NCBI GenBank assembly: GCA_030706745.1
Contig: JAUZNX010000002.1
Coordinates: 124,001 to 188,000 of the forward strand
DNA: 64,000 nt
Source: Bacteroidota bacterium
GTDB lineage: Bacteria > Bacteroidota > Ignavibacteria > Palsa-1295
Direction of reading: 5' to 3'
The notes beneath the pieces were generated by a model. It saw only the letters and a program-made list of their open reading frames with translations, searched no databases and was not told the origin of the DNA. Made by a program: the position numbers and the translations under genes. Below are positions 1-7,996 of the stretch, piece after piece; positions within the stretch are counted from its first letter, which is position 1, and each line of letters starts with the position of its first letter.

Positions 1-1
1 A

Positions 2-3000
2 GGGAATTCCGTTAATGCATACGATCCGCGCGTGCTGCCGACAAAGAGTCTGGCGCAGCGCTCCACGATCGCTCAGTCTGCCTTAGGTGGTGGTGCTGAG
101 TGGCTTGGAATGACCGATTCGACCTACGCGACTGAATACAATAGCAATCTTGTCATCGGCGGTAACGGCGGTGCGGTTGCGATGGTAGGTCAGGTTTCGA
201 ATAACCAGATTGCAGTCATTAACCGCTACTTCGTAGAAGAAGGCTACCAGATCGGCAAGCCGAACCAGTCACCGATTCCTTCAGACCCGCGCCAGTTGAC
301 GCGCTTCCTGAACAATCAGTGCTATATGGGCGCCGATTCTACCGCCGAGGTTGGCAGTTATATTAACAGTGGAGGTCAAACTTCGCATGCCCGTGGCGGT
401 GGTATCTATCTGAAGATCACGAACCCACAGACTCTGTTTGTGCAGTACGACTCAACATTCTTGAGCCGTGTTCGCCTCGAGCAGAATACTGCATTCACAG
501 GTTCTGCCATCTTCTCTGATAATTTTGACCTTCGGTTCATCACGAACCTCTGCCTGATCGCGAACAATCTTTCCACATCGAAAGCTGTGGCTGATACCGA
601 TCTTGATGCGACAGGGATTTCAAATCCATACAATTTGAACTCCGGTGCTACAATTTGGGCCGAGTTTGAAGGAACACTGCCGTCGTATAATGCTGCGTCG
701 CGTAACGATGCTATCTATGACAATGTCGGCCGTTACATCCTTCGGTTGCCGGTTTCGCAAATCCAGGGCTTAGGCGGCACAGATACAATGCGCGGCCTCT
801 TCTGGGGCGAGACAGGACCGAACGTGATCACGCAGATTAACCCACCGAATGGTGCCGAGCAGTCAACCTTCTTTATTGACTACTTCAATGGATGCTTTGG
901 TAAGGAAATTATTCCTCCGCAGCCACCACCATATGGTGTCTACGAACCGAATAGCAATCCGTCGCAGGGTTATGCACCGCCACCGATTGGGCTCCTGCCA
1001 GATACCACGCTCATGGAAGGTCGCGTCTATGACGTCTATGATCTCGGAACCTCCATGCGAGTTGCCGATTACAACAATCGCCGCATGGCCCCCAGCGAAG
1101 ACATCGCACTTGGCCTGCCGAACGATTTGATGCGCATGCATCGCTATACACGGAACATCTTTGATCTTGATCCAGTGTATGTCAGTAAGATCGATCCTAA
1201 CCAAACGGATTTCGTCGGACCGCACCCGCTTGGCTACCCGCTGTTCCTGCAGGCTGATGTTTCAGCGGCAGACAGCAACCGCGATGCGTATGCAAAGAAT
1301 TACACGACATTTTTTGTCATCAATCAGACCACGAACGAGTTTGTCCGTGTGAATCTGAAAGAGACAATGGTGGATGAAGGTAATGGTCCACAACAGATCT
1401 ATCAGGGTCGGTTGGACTTCGTACCAGATTCATCAATTGCCAAGCGTCATGCGGCGGCTCGCGCAACGACCAACTGGTCGCTGTCGCTGCTGCGCCCGTC
1501 ACCAACGTCGGATTTCAACGAGATTCAGCGCGCTTCCGTACTTGAAGATGCGGCTGCGCTCGATGGACGTGAGTATCCGCTTCAATTGTCGGATCTTCAG
1601 GATACGGCCAATCATGACACGGTATGCACCGAAGGCATGAATGGAACGACCTATTGGTTCGCTGGTGAGCGCTATCATACGCTCCCGGTCCGCCCTGGCG
1701 ATCATATTGCCGTGGTTAGCCGCACACAGCTATGGAAGTGGGGCGCTGCCTATGCCCTTACGAATGGACTGCGCTTCGTCATTGGCGACGTGCTTGCTCC
1801 TCAGTTCGTGACGGATATCCCGAACCTGCAGGCCGATCCGTATAACCCGAACATCAAGTTCGTACACGAAGACGATACGCTTGATGGACGCGATGCCAAC
1901 CATACGCTCTTCCGTGTTGGTGGCTGGGATGCGAACAACTTCTACGATCCGCGTTTCCTGTTTAATCCAGGTAATTACACGCAGCTGGCCTTCAACGTCA
2001 CGTATGATGTTAAGGACACGCTCCAGAAGTACTATGGCACGAGCAACACTCCGCTTACCGTAGGCGATACCTCTGGCATCCGGTTGTTCCGCTGGTTAAA
2101 GCAGACAACGATCTTCAATCAGAACATTACGGGTTCGAATGGCTACGTTCTCCTTTGGGGCACGCCACACAATCCTGATGTCGTACCTGGTGGTGAAGCG
2201 CTTACCGCCACTGTTACCAATTGGCCGCCGAACTACGCCTCCGAGCATAACCTGCTCTCAGCCTTCCCCGGTGGTACGCTTGGTGCCGATAGCCTTGCGC
2301 TCAGCATGTGGACATTCCCACGCTATATGAACTGGAATACCGGATCGTGCCCGCAGCCTGGCTTTGAGCCGGATACGCTGTGCGTCCACTCCACGTCTTC
2401 GACGTATCACTTCCGGATCATTGTCATGGATAGCCTTCCGCGCTTCCTGAGCACACCTCCGGCGCGTTGCTTTGCAAGTCTTACCGATTCGCTCCGTTTC
2501 ATTTACGATGTCAATACGGACGACGAAAGTGAAGACTCAATTGCCGCAACCGAGGCTTCGCAGACCGTCCTTGTCAACGGCAAGAAGACCACTATTCCTG
2601 GATGGGACTTCCGCTATGGCAAGACGACCTACAAATTCCTGTCGCGTCCGATATGGATGCAGCGCTCGCTCAATCCGTTCACACACCCGAATAACTACGG
2701 GACCGTCGATACGGATCAGCAGTTCATCAATCAGGGTAAGATTTATGTCGCCGTGGATTCTGCCTGGGCGGTTCAGCAACTTCTGACACCGACGCCACAG
2801 GTCAATGGTGAGCTTAACTTCGATACCACGATTTCGGTCGAGGCCAACGATGGTCACACTGGAAAGTCGCTGCAGCGTTGGGCTGTGACGGTTAATCTTG
2901 CGCCAGCCATTACAACATCCTTGTTGCCGCCGGCGAAGGAAGGTATTGATTACAGCTTGAACTTTACGGATACATCAAAGGTCAATCGAATTAAGATCTT

Positions 3001-4531
3001 CGATCCGAATTTCGCTGACTACCATACATACAAGCTTCTCTACAAGGGACAATCGGATTCTGAATATCGCGATCCGAACTACCACGTAGGCGGTGCATTG
3101 CTCAATGGTACGACACCGGGCTGGCTCCACATTGACCAGTATTCTGGTGTGCTGACAGGCGTACCGGGTGACACCGATGCCCCACGCACAGGAATTACTT
3201 CCTGCGGCGGTGAGGACACAGTGCTCGTAATCGTTCAGGATGAGTGCGGTCTGACTACCTGGGCTTGGTTGCCAATTGAGGTCGATTCAACGCAACACAT
3301 TCCTGGATTCGTCCGAGGACCGAAGCAGGTCTGTATCTGGAATGGCGTACAGTACTGCGACTCGTTGAAGGTGTTCGATCGTGACCTCCTGCGCCCAGGC
3401 TGCTTGGAGTATGACACTGTTACATCGCTTACGCCTGGCGTAACGGTGAATGGTGGAACGACGCCAGCCATCTTGCATGGCCAATTGCAGGGCGACACGT
3501 TACCGATTACCTGGTGCTACACGCCGAACCACGACCAGAAGTACTTCAATACCCCGAATCCGATTCCGGACACGGTGAAGTTCGCTGTTGTCGATGTGGC
3601 GGGTAATACCGACACGATCGCATTCCCGGTGCATGTCGGCGATCTTCCGACATTCAATTGCGCGGTGTGGGTTTCCAATCCGCAGGTGACGGACCCCGTG
3701 TCTGGCGCGATTACGCATCCAATCGATCTCCAGAAGCTCGTATTTGGTACGGGTCAGTACGGTACGGATTCGCTCGATGCTCGCTATTGCGAAGTTGAGA
3801 TTCCGCCGCAGCCGCAGCAGTCTGTCTTCGATGCACGTTGGGTGCTTCCGACAGGCGGCCAGCTCGAAGGAACGCAGATTGACATTCGCCGTGACCTTGA
3901 TAAGGGCGCAACGAATTCGGTAGCATGGCAGGTGAAGTTTACCGCTGGCAATGAGAATGGCAACAATCTTTATCCGGTGGAAATTTGCTGGTCCAGTGCC
4001 TGTGCGCGCGCTGCGCTGAGCACAACGAATCTGAGCGGATCACATCTGTTCCTTCGTAATCCACAGAACTCGAGCAAGTTCTCGATTGACATGTCAACCG
4101 GCCTCGGACCAATTGATCCGACGCTGTATACGCTGACGACCGGATCGGACACGATGTGTCTCTCGATTCGCGATGTCAATCTATCGAACGCGCTCATTGT
4201 GCTCCAGCCTTCGAGCTCGGGCGTGTCGGATAACGATAACGTGGCACCAAGCTTCGCGCTTGAGCCGAACCATCCGAATCCGTTCACATCCGCAACCACG
4301 ATCGACTTCAAGGTCGCGCAGCGCTCGAGTGTTCGGATCGATATCTTCGATCTGAAGGGCACGTTGGTTCGCACGCTTGTTAGCGAGACACTTGATCCTG
4401 GTAGCTACCCAGTAACCTGGGATGGTACCGACGCCACCGGCCACATGATGGCAAGTGGTACGTACATCGCAACGATGACGGCTGGAAGCTTTACCTCTTC
4501 CGTCAAGATGTCACACGAAGCGGCAGAATAA
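2..4531 (+). CDS. Large secreted surface protein, C-terminal part, T9SS-sorted
   Basis: The frame is open to the left window edge without a stop, so this is the C-terminal ~1,510 residues of a longer protein; the GTG at 32 is just an internal codon. The early part has Gly/Asn-rich turns (RGGGIYL, NTAFTGSAIF) of the kind found in right-handed parallel beta-helices. Around residues 975-1060 (counted from 32) lies an Ig/cadherin-like module with the motif PGWLHIDQYSGVLTGVPGD, characteristic of He_PIG-type domains. The last ~75 residues (PNHPNPFTSATTI, then LKGTLVRTL, WDGTDATG and ASGTYIATM) form a T9SS type A sorting domain with a FlgD-like Ig fold, which in known systems directs export and attachment to the cell surface. 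Biological role unknown; adhesin or matrix component is an inference. It is followed after 120 bp by another T9SS protein on the same strand. Confidence 0.85.
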   Translation, partial: GNSVNAYDPRVLPTKSLAQRSTIAQSALGGGAEWLGMTDSTYATEYNSNLVIGGNGGAVAMVGQVSNNQIAVINRYFVEEGYQIGKPNQSPIPSDPRQLTRFLNNQCYMGADSTAEVGSYINSGGQTSHARGGGIYLKITNPQTLFVQYDSTFLSRVRLEQNTAFTGSAIFSDNFDLRFITNLCLIANNLSTSKAVADTDLDATGISNPYNLNSGATIWAEFEGTLPSYNAASRNDAIYDNVGRYILRLPVSQIQGLGGTDTMRGLFWGETGPNVITQINPPNGAEQSTFFIDYFNGCFGKEIIPPQPPPYGVYEPNSNPSQGYAPPPIGLLPDTTLMEGRVYDVYDLGTSMRVADYNNRRMAPSEDIALGLPNDLMRMHRYTRNIFDLDPVYVSKIDPNQTDFVGPHPLGYPLFLQADVSAADSNRDAYAKNYTTFFVINQTTNEFVRVNLKETMVDEGNGPQQIYQGRLDFVPDSSIAKRHAAARATTNWSLSLLRPSPTSDFNEIQRASVLEDAAALDGREYPLQLSDLQDTANHDTVCTEGMNGTTYWFAGERYHTLPVRPGDHIAVVSRTQLWKWGAAYALTNGLRFVIGDVLAPQFVTDIPNLQADPYNPNIKFVHEDDTLDGRDANHTLFRVGGWDANNFYDPRFLFNPGNYTQLAFNVTYDVKDTLQKYYGTSNTPLTVGDTSGIRLFRWLKQTTIFNQNITGSNGYVLLWGTPHNPDVVPGGEALTATVTNWPPNYASEHNLLSAFPGGTLGADSLALSMWTFPRYMNWNTGSCPQPGFEPDTLCVHSTSSTYHFRIIVMDSLPRFLSTPPARCFASLTDSLRFIYDVNTDDESEDSIAATEASQTVLVNGKKTTIPGWDFRYGKTTYKFLSRPIWMQRSLNPFTHPNNYGTVDTDQQFINQGKIYVAVDSAWAVQQLLTPTPQVNGELNFDTTISVEANDGHTGKSLQRWAVTVNLAPAITTSLLPPAKEGIDYSLNFTDTSKVNRIKIFDPNFADYHTYKLLYKGQSDSEYRDPNYHVGGALLNGTTPGWLHIDQYSGVLTGVPGDTDAPRTGITSCGGEDTVLVIVQDECGLTTWAWLPIEVDSTQHIPGFVRGPKQVCIWNGVQYCDSLKVFDRDLLRPGCLEYDTVTSLTPGVTVNGGTTPAILHGQLQGDTLPITWCYTPNHDQKYFNTPNPIPDTVKFAVVDVAGNTDTIAFPVHVGDLPTFNCAVWVSNPQVTDPVSGAITHPIDLQKLVFGTGQYGTDSLDARYCEVEIPPQPQQSVFDARWVLPTGGQLEGTQIDIRRDLDKGATNSVAWQVKFTAGNENGNNLYPVEICWSSACARAALSTTNLSGSHLFLRNPQNSSKFSIDMSTGLGPIDPTLYTLTTGSDTMCLSIRDVNLSNALIVLQPSSSGVSDNDNVAPSFALEPNHPNPFTSATTIDFKVAQRSSVRIDIFDLKGTLVRTLVSETLDPGSYPVTWDGTDATGHMMASGTYIATMTAGSFTSSVKMSHEAAE

Positions 4532-4652
4532 TTATTTCGCCAGAGACTGCTCCGATTGCATAGTCTGATCGGAGCAGTCATGGCGGTAACAATAGCGAAA
4601 CAGGCGAATTTTCAGAGTGTAAATACCTCAACTTTCTAGGAGTATCAGACCC

Positions 4653-6605
4653 ATGAAACGATATTACTGGTTACTGGCCGCGATCACCGGAATCGCAGTG
4701 GGCGCGCTCAGCGTCCCGCTCAACGCTGTGGCACAGCAGGCCGGTGTCTCAGCGCTTTGGGCGAACTACAATGTGGAACCCCACAACGAGTTCTACCCGG
4801 CGTCGATGCCAAACCCGACGACGATTACTGTCGACCAATTTTTGAATGTTGTCGGACTTCCCGACCATGACGATGGTGTCGCCGACGCGATTCCTGTCGG
4901 TTTCACATTCGATTTCAATGGCAATAGCTACAGTGCGGTGAATGTTGGAATCAATGGTTTTGTGACCTTTGGCCCCACACATACTCACTCATACGAAGTT
5001 GGTGGCGGTGGTGGAATTCCACCCGCCGGCAACAGTTACCTTTTTAGCTCTGTCGAGCCGAACAATACGATCGCTCCATATTGGGGTGATCATTACTACC
5101 GTACACTCGAGCCGGGTTACACCCCGAGCACGATCCGTTATACCACAACCGTGGGTTCAAACGGAATTCGTACGTTCTGGCTGGAATGGCAGAATCTTAA
5201 CATTAACGATAAGACCAATCCGAATTCGATCGCGACGTTCATGTTGCAGATTCGTCAGAATCCGCTCGCGAATGATCCTGCGGTTCCTGATCAACGCGCC
5301 ACGTTTGTGTTCGAATACGGCCCGATCGGTAATGTCGGAACGGTTCAGACTGTCGGCGCTGCCGTTGGAGCGGATGACTCCGTTGGCTTCACCCATTTGA
5401 ACGCCCTCTACGCCAGCTTAGCTGCGCCGGATTCAGTCCGTCTCAATACGTCCACACGTACCACGTGCTGGCCTCCTGTTGCTGGTTCGACGGGTTTGAG
5501 TGGACAGACCTGCCTTCCAGGGCGCGACATATGGATCGTGCCACAGGGCCGGGGTTCCTATGCCCAATGGGGCGATGGTGATGTGAACCTGGATCAGATT
5601 TACAATACGAACCCTAAGGTTCGTGCTAATCAGAGCCTCTTTGTCACGCTGACGGACGCGGATCTTATTCTCCAGTCGATTGTGAACAACATTCCGCTTG
5701 ACTCAATCGAGGGACATGCTGCCTTCCACGGTGATGCGAACCATGTTGGTCCAATCAACGTGAATAACGGGCAGAGCCGAGTGTTCAACCCGAACTACGG
5801 CGCTTACTTCTATCATGCCGACGAGTATGATGCCGCCTACATCATGATGTACCTCGCTGGCAAGCTTGCGGTACTTCCGTGGCCTGCGCCGCTTCCTGTT
5901 CCAGGGTACAAAGAGTCAGATGTTCACACGACGGACGTAGCCGCGGTGATCGCCGATGCTTCGAACGCACGCATGTCGGGCAATACTGTGCTCGTACCAC
6001 TCACGCTTCGCGGACGAGTCAATGGTGCCCTTGGAATGGCCTTCGATATTGCTGGCATGAACAGCTCCGGCGTGCAGTTTGCCGGAACACGTGCTGTTGA
6101 TGGTGAAATCGTTCGTGCAAATGCAGCAAATGGTAAAGTTGCACTCGCCCTCAGCGGCAATCTTCAAGATGGTGCGACTGTCGGCTATCTAGAATTCCAC
6201 GTTACCGACAAGCAGAACGCTGACTTTGATCTCACGAATGTGATGGTCAATGACGTGCCGCTTGCGGCTTCGCACGTTGCGTTGAAGCTTTCCGGCGCCG
6301 GTGCCGTGAACAGCGGCAACGTCCTTGGACAGAATGTACCGAATCCGTTTATGCTCGCTTCCGCGGGTTATACGACAATTGGATTTGATCTGCTGAACAG
6401 CGAGAACGTCTCGCTTCGCCTCTATGACATGTTGGGACACGAGGTTCGTAGTCTCCTTTCAGATGAGAATCGCGCTGCTGGACACAATTCAATTGAATGG
6501 GACGGACGTGACGCAAATGGCAACACTGTTGCCAGCGGCTTGTATTACTATCAGTTGGTGACCCCTGACTTCACGCAGACCGTGAAGATGCAGGTCGTCC
6601 GCTGA
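4653..6605 (+). CDS. Secreted protein with dockerin-like and cohesin-like segments and T9SS tail
   Basis: A 650-residue protein with a clear signal peptide (hydrophobic residues 7-24, AVA/Q cleavage near 27). Residues ~50-115 (DDGVADAIPVGFTFDFNG, then VGINGFVTFGP) resemble the start of nidogen-like/choice-of-anchor surface domains. Around residues 305-385 are two calcium-loop-like stretches (GDGDVNLDQ with DADLILQ, and GDANHVG), dockerin-like in arrangement. Residues ~430-535 are a beta-rich cohesin-like module. The C-terminal ~85 residues (GQNVPNPF, YDMLGHEVRSLL, WDGRDANGN, ASGLYYYQL) are a T9SS type A sorting domain. An AGGAGT motif lies at 4637-4643 before the ATG. Both halves of a cohesin/dockerin-type pair in one polypeptide would allow self-assembly; that is inference. 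Function otherwise unknown. Confidence 0.85.
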   Translation: MKRYYWLLAAITGIAVGALSVPLNAVAQQAGVSALWANYNVEPHNEFYPASMPNPTTITVDQFLNVVGLPDHDDGVADAIPVGFTFDFNGNSYSAVNVGINGFVTFGPTHTHSYEVGGGGGIPPAGNSYLFSSVEPNNTIAPYWGDHYYRTLEPGYTPSTIRYTTTVGSNGIRTFWLEWQNLNINDKTNPNSIATFMLQIRQNPLANDPAVPDQRATFVFEYGPIGNVGTVQTVGAAVGADDSVGFTHLNALYASLAAPDSVRLNTSTRTTCWPPVAGSTGLSGQTCLPGRDIWIVPQGRGSYAQWGDGDVNLDQIYNTNPKVRANQSLFVTLTDADLILQSIVNNIPLDSIEGHAAFHGDANHVGPINVNNGQSRVFNPNYGAYFYHADEYDAAYIMMYLAGKLAVLPWPAPLPVPGYKESDVHTTDVAAVIADASNARMSGNTVLVPLTLRGRVNGALGMAFDIAGMNSSGVQFAGTRAVDGEIVRANAANGKVALALSGNLQDGATVGYLEFHVTDKQNADFDLTNVMVNDVPLAASHVALKLSGAGAVNSGNVLGQNVPNPFMLASAGYTTIGFDLLNSENVSLRLYDMLGHEVRSLLSDENRAAGHNSIEWDGRDANGNTVASGLYYYQLVTPDFTQTVKMQVVR

Positions 6606-6620
6606 TCTGACAAAATTTAG

Positions 6621-7865
6621 ATGCTCGATTTTGGTTCGCGTGCATTGCGCACCGAGAGAAAGCATCCGGTGACTGGTTCTTTGAAATTCTATGGCATAAC
6701 GGCTGGGTGTCTGCTCCTGGGAGCGGCACTCAGTCTGATCGGGATATCCAAAGTCCATGCGCAGAATGTGTTCCGGGTCAGAATTGACACGATCACAGCC
6801 AAGGCGGGCGATACGGTGACGGTGAATGTGAACTATCAATTCACAGCCACTCACTCGCACATGCTAAATGGATACGTCGCACGCTTTCTGTATGATACGA
6901 ACCTGATATGGATCGCTTCATACGTGACTGACAGTACGGCGACAGCTGGCTTCATTTCAGAAGTGAGCCATCGTGGTATCAGCATTTGGCCGGACTCACA
7001 TGAAATCGATCTGACGAACCCAGTTTTGTTTCGAATGCGCGTCGTTCTCCGAGCGACCCTTTCGGACACTGCTTGGATCCGTTGGGATTCGAGTTTCGCG
7101 TTGTTCGACCCGAGTACTGGTGTAGACTCTACAATTCAACAGGATGGGTGGGTTCGTACCAGTACGGATGAAGGACATACGATTCTAACATCTCCGGGTG
7201 CGAGCATCGCCGGTTATTCGAACGGTTATGTGGCAGACTCTGTAAAATTTGATTTGCCGGTAACGGTTACAGATCTTAGTCGCGCCAACGTTCAGAAGGC
7301 ACGCTTCGGATTCGTTTATGATCCGAGCCGTTTGATCTTTGAGAGTGCGAGCAGTAACACGAACAGTGACCAGATTCTTGCGACGACCCAATCCTGGGAT
7401 ACCGTATCGATACTAATCGGCGGTCGCAATGGTAATCCGGTGCTGGGTGGCGATACGCTGGCAGTGCTTCATTTCGTGGCCCTAGTCGGGATCGACACGG
7501 AATGCATGATGCTAGGTAATCTTAGCTGGCATCCGGTTAACGCGGACGCTCACATAGGTACATGTGTATTTGACTTCGACTCGATTTGCCTCTTCGGCCA
7601 CTACTTAGTATCCGGCGTGACAGAGAAACCGTCGCTGATGGCGCTACAGGTTTATCCAAGCCTTGCTCGTGATTTCGTAAACGTGACGGGCTTCGAGAAT
7701 TTGATGATTCGCGTTTACGATCCTTTGGGCAGATGCACGGATGAGGAGAGAATTGTAGATGGAATGTGGCGGATTCCTTCGTTTCTACCGAACGGTATCT
7801 ATGTGATAGTCGTACGGGAGACGGGAGGCATAGAGGAATCGGCAAGGATCGTTGTAGAGCGTTGA
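6621..7865 (+). CDS. Secreted protein with two cohesin-like domains and short T9SS tail
   Basis: A 414-residue protein beginning 15 bp after the preceding gene, so probably co-transcribed. A hydrophobic segment (residues 23-45) ends in VHA/Q, a signal peptidase I site. A GTG at 6669 would give a more ordinary 31-residue signal peptide, so the start is uncertain. Residues ~50-160 and ~195-315 each look like a cohesin-type beta sandwich (AGDTVTVNVNY; PVTVTDLSR... ARFGFVYDPSRLIF). The last ~75 residues (LQVYPSLARDFVNVTG, YDPLGR, LPNGIYVIVV, ARIVVER) match a T9SS type A sorting domain. No catalytic motif seen. The similarity in architecture to the neighbours suggests parts of one extracellular assembly, which is an inference. 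Confidence 0.8.
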   Translation: MLDFGSRALRTERKHPVTGSLKFYGITAGCLLLGAALSLIGISKVHAQNVFRVRIDTITAKAGDTVTVNVNYQFTATHSHMLNGYVARFLYDTNLIWIASYVTDSTATAGFISEVSHRGISIWPDSHEIDLTNPVLFRMRVVLRATLSDTAWIRWDSSFALFDPSTGVDSTIQQDGWVRTSTDEGHTILTSPGASIAGYSNGYVADSVKFDLPVTVTDLSRANVQKARFGFVYDPSRLIFESASSNTNSDQILATTQSWDTVSILIGGRNGNPVLGGDTLAVLHFVALVGIDTECMMLGNLSWHPVNADAHIGTCVFDFDSICLFGHYLVSGVTEKPSLMALQVYPSLARDFVNVTGFENLMIRVYDPLGRCTDEERIVDGMWRIPSFLPNGIYVIVVRETGGIEESARIVVER

Positions 7866-7996
7866 ACGATCCATGGCGATGCCATAGAATGTTTTCGAAG
7901 AAAACTGCACCGCAAGGTGTAACAAAGTGTAAGAAAAACAATTAGTTGTCAGGTATGATGAACCCTAACAATTTTACAATCAAGGAGAATCAAGCC